From positions 2,542,001 to 2,606,000 of the forward strand of contig NC_089437.1 in NCBI RefSeq assembly GCF_026210795.1: a DNA stretch of 64,000 nucleotides, written 5' to 3'. The notes under the pieces are model-generated. The model had not been told where the DNA came from. It did no database searches and saw only the letters and a list, made by a program, of their open reading frames with translations. A program made the translations under genes and the position numbers. This stretch comes from Rhizophagus irregularis (lineage: Eukaryota > Glomeromycota > Glomeromycetes > Glomerales > Glomeraceae). Each line of letters starts with the position of its first letter. The stretch's first letter is position 1. Shown here piece by piece: positions 23,499 to 34,824 of the stretch.

Positions 23499-24720
23499 CA
23501 GTTCTCGAAAAAAGTAATCGGAATTGCAAAAAATGCAATAAATTAAAAACCAGTGATTATAATAACTTCAAATTTCGAAGATTTGTTGCTAAATGTGTAA
23601 AGGTTGTAAATATAAAATTTCAGCCTTTGATTTTATTTCTTTGTCCTATAATCGATTTTTTAATTTGAAAAAAAATATCGTTAAAAATTTAAGCAGGGTG
23701 TAAATTCTATAAAGATTTGATATTGTTCTCAGATATTTAATAATCAGCATGTATATTTGTAATAAAATATTATAAACATAAAAGAGGACCCCGGATATCT
23801 AATATAAAGGTCATAATGGACTTTTGGCCAAAAACACCCCTTTTTGCTGAAACTCAAAAAATCGTTTTTTGTAAATATCTCAGCATCCAGTAATTCAATT
23901 TTAATGAATTTTTTTTATTTTGTAGCCCTCATTTAGCTCTACAATTTAAAAAAAAGTTCATCAAAATTGGACTACTGGATGCCGAGATATTTACAAAAAG
24001 CGATTTTTGGTAATGAAAAATGGGCCAATCTAATCAATGCGAAAGTGTGACTTATGACCTGTTTTGGAGATATCCGGGGTCCTCATAAAAGAATATCTTT
24101 TATTAATTTTTAAATTTTTTTTATGCTATTTAATTAATCAGTTTTTCAGCAAATTTGGATTAAAATTGGCTCAAAAATCATTAATAAAACTCAATTTTAA
24201 AAGCATTAAGCTTATTTGGATTGATATTTTTTCAAATAAATTAAATATTATTTATCTAATATTAATTAGATTTTATTATAATCCTTTATAATTATTATAT
24301 TTTAAATCCAATTTTGCCTTTCAACTAATATTAAGGGTTAGGGCCGGTTGCTGATCAATACAGAAAATAAATTTTGATTTCAAATTTTTCAACAGCTAAC
24401 AAATGATAAAGTGAGAAATTTTTTTTATTAGAATCAACATTATGTAAGCTTTATTTTATAACTATCCAATCCTTAATAAACTACTATTTGAATACTACTA
24501 TACCAGAATTTTTAGGATTTTATAACTTAAATTTTTAACGACTTTTTTTTCCCAATTAAAAAATTGATTGAGAGACGAGGAAATGAGATAAAGGGCTGAA
24601 ATTTTATATGCGTAATATTTATACATTCAACAATAAATTTGGAAAATTTGAAGCAATTTTAATCATTGGATTTTTATATTTTGCACTTTTTGTAATTCCG
24701 ATTACTTTTTTCGAGAACTG
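23499..24720. mobile_element. Tc1/mariner-type non-autonomous element with known empty site
   Basis: Terminal inverted repeats CAGTTCTCGAAAAAAGTAAT at both ends (inverted), extending through CGGAATT. The element is flanked by TA on each side. The empty site is preserved in repeat R1 copy 1, where CCCTATA runs straight into TAAATATTATC. The 1222-bp element has no transposase and carries a younger 299-bp MITE at 23785-24083. Confidence 0.88.
23785..24083. mobile_element. hAT-type MITE nested in the Tc1-type element
   Basis: Perfect 16-bp inverted ends AGGACCCCGGATATCT and an exact 8-bp target duplication CATAAAAG at 23777-23784 and 24084-24091. The inside is itself a foldback: the TTTGTAAATATCTCAGCATCC arm pairs with the GGATGCCGAGATATTTACAA arm. 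Same family as the split MITE at 14624-21967. Confidence 0.9.
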
Positions 24721-25029
24721 TAAATATTATCAAATAGAGAATATTATGAAACTAACAAATAATTATTCATTTTTTTCATTTTGATAATTTGTTTTTTAAT
24801 AATTAACTATTCCACAAAAGAAAATAGAAAAACAAAATGAGAATAACTAATTGTATATTTAACCTTCATTAATATCACACCCTCTTTTCAATTTTACGAT
24901 CTCTAATTGAACACTGGATAATCATATAATTATAAGTGATACCATTTGCTCTTTTTTTTCTTTTAACTCCATTACAATAAGTCGTTAATGTATTCAAATC
25001 TCTAACACTGTTTAACTCTTTGAAATTCT

Positions 25030-26400
25030 AATCTTGATATTGGTACCACCTTTTTAATATGTCTTGCCAGAGAGCCAGTTTAACTTGTTTACTAATTTTC
25101 AAAACCTCTAGATTCTCTGTTACTTTATCAATTATAGTATCCTTACTGGTACTAATTGACTGTTCTATTATAATATTGTCTTCTAGGTTAAATATTGCTT
25201 CTTTTTTTCTTCTTATTTTAAGAAAATACTTCTTATTGAAAGAATGACCAACAAAAATTTTTTTTCAACATATTGTATTCTGTTCTACTTAATACTTGAT
25301 CTATCAGAAACTTCATTTCCTTTATCAATATATATTGTTTTTTAAAAATATCATCTGATTCATTTTTATATCTCAATTGATGTCTGGAAATATATATTTT
25401 TAATTCAAACCCATTGTCTGTATCTCGCTATTTGTTCTTGTTACCTTTTAGGCTACAAAAGAATTTTTTTATATTTTCCTGTTTCTTTTGTGATTTAAAC
25501 TGTTTATTAAAGTCCAAATTCACATATATAATTACATAGTTACCTGTTCTATTAAAACTTTTTTGGTATAAGTAATGCTTATACGTTTACTTGATACATG
25601 TTTAATTTGACTATAATCTCTGAACATGTTTTGGTAAAGATGTTTCTATCACCTTTGAGTGACAATTTTGACATATTTTTCTATCATATAACATCACATA
25701 AGTACAAATAAGGTTGCTTGTCTAAACCTCCTCAAAATCCTACGATTAGTTTCGTCAAAATTTTACTATAGATTTATTATAGTTTCGGCAGAGTTTCAGC
25801 AGTTTCAGCATTTATAATAAGTTTCAGCAGTTTCGCCTTTCTCCAAAGTTTCGCCAGTTTTTTAATATAACTTTAATATAGTTTCGGCAGAATTTCGCTT
25901 TTCGGCGAAACGCCATCTTGCCTAAACCCCTAGGTTTCGGCAAGCAACCTTAAGTACAAACATTATTACAATAAGAATATAAAATAAATCTTATCTCTAT
26001 CGCAACTAGTTTATCCAATAATAACTGATATATTCTCAAATAATATTTATTTCCAGGTTTCAAATTAATAGGCAATCTATAAAATATACTTATCAAATAT
26101 TTTAAGATCCTATATTCATAATAGTCCTATCTGAATTAATCTTAAAAGGTTCATCATATTTCTTAACAATATGTCTATTATTAGTTATAATTATTAACGT
26201 ATCTTTCTCTTTCTAAAGTGAATCTACATGTAAAAAGATATAGAATTTTCCTTTTCAAGTAGCATATAACGTGTCAGCCCCTAAATACTATTTCATATTT
26301 ACCAAATGGAAGAATGTATAGCCAATAGAAATTTCTTTATTTGGCATTATTAATCTAATTAGTGCACTGTATTTATGCCTTTTCTTAAAAAAAAATCTCG
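25030..26400 (-). pseudogene. Degraded gene of unknown family, interrupted by a MITE
   Basis: Read on the minus strand, protein-like stretches continue in shifting frames. In order they are: IRLIMPNKEISIGYTFFHLV, EPFKINSDRTIMNIGS, YRLPINLKPGNKYYLRIYQL, a Zn-finger-like ICQNCHSKVIETSLPKH, KSFNRTGNYVIIYVNLDFNK, FELKIYISRHQLRYKNES, DQVLSRTEYNMLKK, and DKVTENLEVLKISKQVKLAL. Stops and frameshifts separate them. The 25709-25951 insertion separates the first half from the Cys/His motif. I do not recognise the protein. It may be a dead transposon protein or a member of an expanded host family. Confidence 0.55.
25709..25951. mobile_element. MITE with 9-bp duplication, GTTTCGGCAG repeats
   Basis: Ends AAGGTTGCTTG and CAAGCAACCTT (inverted). 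It is flanked by AAGTACAAA at 25700-25708 and 25952-25960. A 9-bp duplication fits Mutator-like elements, an 8-bp one hAT. The inside repeats GTTTCGGCAGA / GTTTCAGCAG. It has inserted in the degraded gene at 25030-26400. Confidence 0.78.
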
Positions 26401-26619
26401 CAAGAAAACAAAAATTTTTCTTTAAAGGAGAATAAGTTCTTATAAACTCTTGATAACACAAAAGAAAGATAATAAAAAGTGTGTTGTTTTAACCAAGAAA
26501 CACTTTTGCTTTAATATTAAACTACTAGTTTCTTATTAAACAGAGAAAAAAGCAAATTATTTTTTATGTAAAAAATGGATGTGAACTGTATGAAAAAAAG
26601 TTTTTTTTCACTTATTTAA

Positions 26620-26770
26620 CTTATATAAAATAAGAAAATAAAAAATATATATAAACTAAAACTAATTATTATAAAATATAACTACTTCTTTAAAGAAAAG
26701 TCAACCTACCATTTATGCAATTAGATTATTATTAAAAATAATAATGCAATCAAATTTCTAAGTAATTGTC
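26620..26770. repeat. Interspersed repeat R1, fragment 3
   Basis: Short diverged match to R1 (TATAAACTAAAACTAATTAT...AAAGAAAAGTCAACCTACCA...TAATTGTCAAGAT), corresponding to about 1815-1950 of copy 1. Confidence 0.5.
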
Positions 26771-26827
26771 AAGATAAAATATAGTATTATAATTTTAATT
26801 TTAAAGAAATTCTATAAGTTTATAGTA

Positions 26828-27179
26828 GGATTCCACCTACTTTTAAAATAGGTTACTCCCAAGTCTAAGGTAAGATTTATATATAAAATTTGTTAAAAAT
26901 CCTACTATAAAAGGTTTTTTTTCTTTTTTAACTAATTAACCAATAGAATTTAAGTAAATCCTAAGATAAAATTTCATATAAAAGTTAAAATTTTCTATAG
27001 TATAATGGTGTAGTTAGCTGAAAAATAATTAGCCACAATATGATCTGAACCTAGTTCAGTAATAAATTATTGTGATTAAACCAGGTCTGAATAATTGGCA
27101 ATCAGGAATTCAATTCTGTTTTTTGGTTAACTGTACCATTATTTCTACAGTAATATTTATTAGTAGTAGGTGGAGTTCT
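26828..27179. mobile_element. Mutator-like MITE with 9-bp duplication
   Basis: Ends GGATTCCACCTACTT (left) and, read inward, GAACTCCACCTACTA (right). Flanked by TTTATAGTA at 26819-26827 and 27180-27188. It contains a smaller foldback element at 27001-27141. No coding sequence. Confidence 0.68.
27001..27141. mobile_element. 141-bp foldback MITE nested in the 26828 element
   Basis: Starts TATAATGGTGTAGTTAGC and ends GGTTAACTGTACCATTA. Flanks TTTCTATAG (26992-27000) and TTTCTACAG (27142-27150) differ at one of nine positions, consistent with a 9-bp duplication. The inside forms an extended hairpin (ATAATTAGCC / GGCAAT, GAACCTAGTTC). Confidence 0.65.
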
Positions 27180-27189
27180 TTTATAGTAA

Positions 27190-28051
27190 ATTTTTTAGCT
27201 GGATATTTAGATTTTATTTCTATATGTATTTTCTAGAATTTTAAATAAATAGATTACATTATAGTAATTTAATTTATAAATCTTTATAGTAAAAAAAAAT
27301 GGTTATTTAAATAAATTATTATTATTAAAAGTTAAAAGATTTTTTTGTAATATTAATTTTTTAAAAAAGAAATTTTATTTAGCATTTTAGTATAAATTCG
27401 ATTTTTATATATAGTATATGTAATTTTTTATTAAACTTTATTATTTACTTTTATTTATTAAATATTAAAAATCTTTATTTATATATAATAAAAAGTATTT
27501 TTATATAATATTTAATACCTATTATTTTAAGTATTTAAAGTGTAAAAATATTAAGCAAATATATTTAATATTACATATATTTTTTAAAGATCAAATTTTC
27601 AGACTTTTTGTTAATAGTAATTTTTTAATATAAAGAATAAACTATCAATATAAATATTTTTCTATTAAAGTTTAAATATAAGGAACATATATTAAAAAAT
27701 ATAACAATATATTCAATAAAAAAAAGCATTCATGTATAGTAAATAATGGATATTTCAAAATACTTCTTTTAAATAAGAGACAATTTAGCATCTATTTATA
27801 ACTAACCCAAAAATACTTTTTTTTTTTTGGAAATAAATAAATCCCACATAAAAATTAACTATGATAGTATATATAATACATATGACTAATTTGATAATAT
27901 AATTAATTATTTTCTACTTGAATATTAAAGAAAAAGACAAATTAAAGAAAAAATAATAAAAAGATTTGATAAGGCTAAATTAAAGAAAAAGAATTGCATC
28001 ATGTAAATCATGTATTAAAAAAGTTACTTTTACCAGAAATAACTTTTTTTT
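27190..28051. other. AT-rich spacer before the septin gene
   Basis: AT-rich with no open frames of note and no recognisable element ends. Its right end is the 3' flank of the septin gene. Confidence 0.5.
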
Positions 28052-29914
28052 TTATTTTCTTCCGCCTTTGCTTGAAAGTCCTGCTTGAATCGTTTCTAAT
28101 TCCTGCTCTAACGATTTAATGTGAGAATGTTCAGCTTCTAAGTCCTTGTTAAGACGATCGCGCTCAGCAATAAGCTATAAAATAGATAATCAACATCAAT
28201 ATTAAAATAATGGGAAAAAAGTACAATATTCTCATCAAAGATCTGATTTCATGGACTACTAACATGTTGTTCCCACTGTCGGAAACGGTTCTCTTCTTGT
28301 TTAACTTGTTCAGTGAATCTCTTACGAAGAGCTTCTTCTTCTTCTTTGAATTTAGGATTATCAAGTTTCTTAGGTCTAAAAAAGAGTAGAATATATATTA
28401 GAATAGAATTGCAATAAAAACATATAATGTGGAGAAAGAATCTTACTTGGCTTCACCAAACTTCCTTGTTTCCATTTGTGATTGACGATAATTTTCATAG
28501 TGGGTTTCCTCGGTTGTGGATATCAAATCTAACATGTGTGTCCTTATAATAGTAGACAAATTATACGATTAAAATTATAAAATTTCTCTGTCTATAAAGT
28601 AGGAACTCTTGATTTTTTTAAACGTGAGATTTACCTAATAAGAAGGGAACGAAGTTTCTTGAAATCACAATGATCTTCGTTTTCAACTTCGGCAATACCC
28701 CAGCTGTATTGACGTCCCTTTACTTTACGACCATCAGGGGCAATGACATCCTCATCACTACCAATTATCGCAAAAGGCATAGCAGCCTGTTTATCAAGTG
28801 AAAGATAATCAGTTAAAATACGAAATATAGAAAATTTAATAAAAAAGTGAAATATAAAATTTACCATAATGTTCATATTTCGTTTGGTGCTGGTTTCATC
28901 GTCACTTTCAATTGGGCATTGGTAAACTTGAATGTTTTGAGCAGCAATAACTTCTCTAACCTATAAATTCAAAATATATCAACTGAATATTTAAAATCAC
29001 AAGTTTTAAAAACATCAATTATCACGCAAATGACTTTACCCTTCTCTTGAAGGTTTCCAAGTCTTTTGGCGTCAAGGTATCAGCCTTGGCAATTACGGGA
29101 ATTAGATTTACTCGAGAACCTAAACGTTTCATGACTTCGATATCCAAGGGCTTTAAACTACAAATTTATATATATGATTAGTAATCAATCTTTATTATTA
29201 TTGTAATAATAAGTAACTTACGTATGGCCAGTTGGGCGGATGAAATAAAGACAGGAATGAACACGCATATCCAATTTTTCTTCACGATGTGGTTGTTGTT
29301 CTTGTCGCATGTATGATTCATGTTGATCATCGATGAATTCAACGATGGGTAACCAACTATCCCGATTATTTACATAGTCGCCAAATCCGGGAGTATCAAT
29401 AACTGTGAGCTTAACATTGAACATTTTTTCTTCGAGTTCTATAAACAATATTAAAAAAAACACAATTAATAAAAACGATCTATAAAGATAAATGAATTGG
29501 AAATAATGTTTTATGTACTTGCCAGCTTTTGTTATTTCAATCTCAACTGTTTTATCCGTTTGTTTGGCATGGCGTTTAGCTTGATTCTTTTTTTCTTTGA
29601 TAGTAGTAGTGAAAAGAGTATTGATGAAAGTTGTTTTACCGAGACCGGATTCACCTTATTAATAAAAAAAAATCGTCATATTAAAGTTTCACTAGTTGAT
29701 TGAAGGTAAAACACTTGTACTTTCTAACAATAACATAACATCTGTTTCGAAAAAGTTATAGATGTTCCGGTGAACTTTCCTCTTCTAAAAGCAACGAATA
29801 CTTACCAACAACCATTAAGGTAAAGTTGGTACCGCGTTTGGCAACAATTTTATGACGCTGGTTTGGCAAGTCGGCAATGCCAATACCGTTTGTAGAAACT
29901 GCACTTGGTGACAT
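28052..29914 (-). CDS. CDC3: Septin, Cdc3/AspB group
   Basis: GTP-binding cytoskeletal protein that polymerises with other septins into filaments at septation, branching and hyphal-neck sites. Nine exons: 29806-29914, 29523-29654, 29222-29438, 29040-29157, 28865-28960, 28635-28786, 28447-28542, 28264-28375 and 28052-28174. They sum to 384 aa. Motifs: P-loop GESGLGKTT (residues 37-45), DTPGFGDY (95-102), AKAD (176-179), the septin-unique region around KGRQYSWG and VENEDHCDF, and a C-terminal coiled coil (about 315-375). The N-terminal [13 protein letters not shown] is typical of the fungal Cdc3/AspB group; that assignment is from memory of the family. Intron 2 (29439-29522) has a GC donor (CTG|GCAAGT), and only that join gives ITKAELEEK. 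It lacks the long N-terminal extension of yeast Cdc3. It is divergent from the M13 peptidase gene at 30559. Confidence 0.95.
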
Positions 29915-30558
29915 TATTATTGTGAAACAAACGAATAAACTGTTAGCAGTTCAAAGGAAAGGCGAATGGGTTAGTCAAGAAATAAAATATCTTTTATTCC
30001 AAAGGACAAAAAAAAATTGATGTGAATAGGTCTTTTTTTTAGGTAGGAGAAAGCGAAGGTTTGTGTGGGAGTTAATGTAAAAAACCTTTGCGCATATTTC
30101 GAAATAACAAATTAACCAATGATATGCAAAATATAAGTTTTAGGTAACAAAGATTAGTTTGTGACGACCATGCCTGAAATTTTTTGGTTAGTAACGTAAT
30201 ACAACATAATGAAATTTTTTTTTTGTCAATGGTACGATCTCCGAAATTTATATTTCTTTCTAAATATAGAAGAGATGAATTTAATATTGTTCTATTATTA
30301 AAATTATTAAGGCTTTACTTCGGGTATGAACTAAAGATATCGTACCTGCGTAACAATTAACTAAAATGGCATGTCAGTGAAACGGACTAGGGCTTATTTA
30401 TTACTCATTTAAACAATCAACGGTAATTTTTAACTCTTGTTTTTACATTTTTTTTTTAGTTTTTATAGATCTCCTTTAATAAAAAATTAATAACAGAGAT
30501 TATATCCGTTTTGTTATTATAAGTTCAAGTTTATCGTAACGATTCTTTTGATAAGAGA
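29915..30558. promoter_or_regulatory. Shared divergent promoter region (septin / M13 peptidase)
   Basis: A 644-bp non-coding stretch between two start codons that face away from each other. It holds T tracts and a few GC-richer patches (for example near 30045-30110) but no clear TATA box that I can defend. Both genes must take their core promoters from here. Confidence 0.6.
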
Positions 30559-33500
30559 ATGAGTCACGTACCTTCCTCGCCAATGGAGGACGCTCCGTTG
30601 CTTACGGACTCTAGAACTCCTAATGATCCCGAAAATGACGAATCTCACCTTGGTAATAATGAAGGTGGTAACATACGCGGTCCACGCACTCGCGAAGCTC
30701 CACGCGACCACACAAATTTCTTACCTCGTCATGGGAGATTCTCTAAACTAGAAGTGTTCTTGGCTTTAATTAGTGTCTTGCTATTAATACTTATGAGTGT
30801 TTTCGCTGGTTTATACGCCGGGAAGGCAAATAAACATATAATATCTCCAGAACCTCCACAACCGCCTATTATAGTTCCACCAAACGATACCACAAAGGTA
30901 AACATGTTAATTACAATTCTCGCAAGAATGTTGGTATGCTGGTACTGTTGGTATGAAGAGAAATTAATAAAGTATAACTTACTCGTTTTATAGAGTCCTT
31001 GTCTTACTCCAGATTGTGTAATTATAGCTGCTCAGATTATTAACGACATGGATTTAACCGCAAACCCCTGTGACGATTTCTTTCAATATTCTTGTAAAGC
31101 TAAAATTTATCTTTTATATTTATTATAAATTCGTTTTAAACTTTTCTAAAATTGTTTTCAATTTTTTTAAGGTGGAGGCTGGATACATAATCATGTAATA
31201 CCAGAAGATAAAGGGCGCTACAGCTACTTTGATAGTTTATATGAAGATAATCAGGTAAATGATCGGGGCTTAGATCCGGATGTCATTAAGTAGATCTGGA
31301 TACATATTCAAAGATGATCAGATAAACCATTAGGGATTATTTACCATTCTAGGAGTTATTACTAACGAGATTTTTTTTTTTTTTTTGTTACAGAAATTAT
31401 TAAAGGAAATTCTTGAAAATGACTTTGAATCATCTAATAAATTTAAACAAGGTCTCCCGCCACCTTCAGAAGTAATAGACAAACAAAATTTTTATAAACT
31501 TCAATCTTTTTATCAATCTTGCATGAATGAATCTTTAATTAATGAACTTGATGCAAGGCCTTTGATACCAATATTAAACAAAATTGTTGAAGATTTTCCC
31601 GTAGATCCTAAATATTCTTTATTGTATAATTTTGGACATTTGAGTGAGATGGAAGATATAAGAGGTCCTTCTCCTAATCCCTTAAATTTAACAAATATAT
31701 TATCTCGCCTTTCTACCTTTGGCATAAAACCATTGTTTGAATTTTTCGTAGATGCAGATGCAAAGGATCCAAAAAATAATGTTTTGTATTTATCTCAGTC
31801 TGGTCTTGGTTTACCTTCCAAAGAGTATTATGAGGAAGAAGAGATATTATCAATATACAAAGATGTTATGATAACATTATTAGATAAGGCTTTAGATTAT
31901 AATAGTAATATTTCTCTTCCATTTTATAATAATTTCAATGCATCACAAGATCTATTTGAAGATATTTTGGAATTTAGTACAGAAGTATTGTTATATGAAG
32001 AATGGGAAAACAATGCTCTAAAAATTATAAATTTTGAGAAAAAATTAGCAAAAATATCTTTATCAGCGTAAGTCAGATTTTACAGAGTCATAATGAATTT
32101 TAAATTTATATCGTTAATCTTTCTTTTTATCTTTGGAATAGTGAAGAATTTTCTGATCCTGAGGCAACCTATAATAATCAAACTATAGTATCACTAAATA
32201 GGCTTAGTCCTGCTTTTCTTTGGTCTCAATATATTAGTTCGTTATTACCTCCAACATCAGATGGTTTTCCGTCTAGAATAATCTTAACTTCTAACAAATA
32301 TTTTAAAGACCTCTCAAATCTTGTCAAAGAAACTCCAACTGAAACTTTACAACTTTATTTCATATGGCAAGCAATTTATACTTATGCTGATAATTTAAGT
32401 GAAAATTTTAGAGCACCTCTAAGAAAATTGAGGGCAAAAATTAGAGGAACCGATGAGACAGTTAAACCAAGAAGATGGGAAGAATGTCTTAAATCAGTTG
32501 ACAATACTTTAGGTCTTATGGCTGGCAGATATTTTGTATTGAAAGTATTTGGAGGTATAATATGATAAGTTTATATTTATATTTATTGATTTATTTCATT
32601 TATAATATTTATATTGTTTTTTATTTATTTTTATTTTAGGTCAAAGTAAAGAAATGGCAGATCAAATAATTGTCTCCCTTAAAGACTCATTTATTAATCG
32701 ATTACCACAGCTTGATTGGCTTGATGAAGAAACGCGTAAAAAAGCGATCGATAAAGTTAATCATATTATTCAAAAAATTGGATACCCCACTTCATCACCT
32801 GATACTATGTCACCACAATCTCTAGCTGAATACTATGCAAAGATTGAAACCAATGAAAATAAATATTTTGAAAATCTTTTAAGTGCTCAGGCCTGGGCTT
32901 CTAGTAAAAAATGGAGTGAAGTTGGTAAACCTGTAGATATTGGTCAATGGTATATGACTCCTCAAACAGTTAACGCATATTATGTAAGTAAAGTTATACT
33001 GTACATGATGAATTTAATAGGGAAAGTAGTAACATGGCTTTTTTTCACTGCAATTTAGAATCCTACTGCTAATGAAATCGTATTTCCGGCTGGTAATTAA
33101 TCTATTTAGAATGTTTTAATTTATTGTGTATATATATATATTCATTTAATATATACCTATTTATAAATAATAGGAATACTTCAATCCCCGTTTTTCAGTG
33201 CCAAGGCTCCAGAATATGTTAATTTTGGGTCGATTGGTACGGTTGTTGGACATGAGCTCACGGTTTGTACCATCTTAAAAGTTTGCTTTTTGGGACGATT
33301 GAGATTTAAGCTAACTTGAACTTATAATACTAAAGCATGCATTTGATAATAATGGGAGAAAATATGACGCGAATGGTAAATTAACTCAGGTACAAAACTA
33401 ATTTATTCAAATGATTTGTAATTTCAATGAATTTATGCGTAAAAATAATCTATTTTGTTTATTAAATAGTGGTGGTCTAATACTACAATTGAAGCTTTCA

Positions 33501-34088
33501 AGGAAAAGGCACAATGTTTTGTGTATCAATATGGTAATTACACCGTTGATGATCCAAAAGGGAAACACGTAAACTTGAATGGGATTTTAACTCTTGGTGA
33601 AAATCTTGCCGATAACGGAGGGTAGTTATTTAAAATATTCATAGTTTACACTTTTTTTAAGAAACATTATTCTAATTATAAGCATATTCTCAAATAATAA
33701 TTATAGCCTTAAACAAGCTTTTCAAGCATGGCTAACTCGATTTGAAAGTGACAAGGATAATAAGTATAATAATCAATTATTACCTGGATTACAGAATTTG
33801 ACTCGAGAACAATTATTTTATATATCATTTGGACGTGCTTGGTGTTCAAGAATAAGACCAGAAACTGCTGTAGAAAGGGTAGAGATTTCTTTTTTCTTTT
33901 AATTATCGATACTAAAATATTTTATCTAACATTTATTTTCTTTGTGTAATAAGATTCGAGTTGACCCTCATTCACCAGCAAATTGGAGAGTTAATGGTGT
34001 ATTAAGAAATTCAAACCATTTTACCGAAACATTTAAATGTCATTCAGGGTCAAAAATGAATCCCGTAGATAAATGTTCTATGTGGTAA
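30559..34088 (+). CDS. M13-family (neprilysin/ECE-like) zinc metallopeptidase
   Basis: Type II membrane zinc endopeptidase predicted to cleave peptides on the luminal or outer face. Twelve exons: 30559-30897, 30994-31093, 31172-31254, 31394-32067, 32142-32554, 32640-32983, 33059-33092, 33174-33262, 33336-33389, 33470-33621, 33707-33878 and 33954-34088. They sum to 862 aa. A hydrophilic N-tail (about 60 aa) precedes one membrane segment (about 65-87). Conserved Cys near [14 protein letters not shown] follow. Substrate-binding [16 protein letters not shown] (648-663), zinc motif HELTH (689-693) followed by AFDNNG, third zinc ligand in GENLAD (753-758), and a C-terminal CSMW matching the family CxxW. 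The zinc motif is split by an intron after HELT. Several N-glycosylation sites lie in the ectodomain. The start gives an intact N-tail directly after the promoter. All introns are GT-AG. The substrate is unknown. Confidence 0.95.
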
Positions 34089-34824
34089 AAAATAATTAAT
34101 AACAAATTTTAGTTTGATTGTATTATATATATATCTTTTTATTTTATTCAAGTTTAGAGTGGGTTATTATATATATATATTATAAAATGTATCATGTATT
34201 TATTTTTTTTGTTTAATAAAATTAGTTCTGTACTTTAATCAGAAATCATGTGATTAGCGCTTTTTTATATGTGTAATTTTTTGATTTTTATCACGTGAAG
34301 ACTAGTCTTGGAACGCGTTACGTCATTGTAAACCTTTTTTTTTTTTTTTAGCTTTTTTAATACTTTTTTGTTTGTTCATAAAATTGGTATTACAAATTAA
34401 TGGTTTGTGTAGTGATTTTTTTTTTGATGATGAAATTGGTGATTTTTTTTTCTATTCTGTACAAAAAAAGCTAAGAGTAAAACTATATAATAATAGCTAA
34501 ACTATTAGCTATTAAATGCTATATTCACAAAAAAAAAATATTATATATGTCAAAAAAAAAAATTATCTTTTTTTTTCGACATTATTAAACGTAATTCATA
34601 CATATTATAAATATAAAATAAAGAGTCTACTCAAATTAAAAAAAAACAAAAAACTTCAATAAAATTGTCATTCACGAAATTAAAACAATGTCCAATCAAA
34701 AATAGACCAAAAAAAATTAGGTTTGAAAAAAATTTGCATCATAAAGTTAATTTCCCCAATAAGATATCATTAAATGTCGGTTGACAAATATATATATATA
34801 CACAATAGTTACTGAAACTCATTA
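34089..34824. other. Convergent intergenic region
   Basis: Separates the 3' ends of the M13 gene (plus) and the Q/E-rich gene (minus). It holds AATAAA at about 34216 (plus strand) as a likely poly(A) signal, long T runs, an ATCACGTGA palindrome near 34290 and ACGCGTTACGTCA near 34313. No coding sequence. Confidence 0.5.

Larger units (their letters stand above)
22880..24840. repeat. Interspersed repeat R1, copy 2 (interrupted)
   Basis: Matches copy 1 (1740-2720) across ACTTACATATACTAAACTTA, the CATTCCATTTG region and the ATAGCCCTATATA block. It is cut at 23498/24721 by a Tc1-type element. Copy 1 keeps the undisturbed junction CCCTATATAAATATTATC at about 2655-2672. Confidence 0.75.

Noticed and set aside
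24064-24291. 75-aa hydrophobic open frame
   Set aside because: Lies across the junction of a MITE and a non-autonomous Tc1-type element; low-complexity AT-rich translation.
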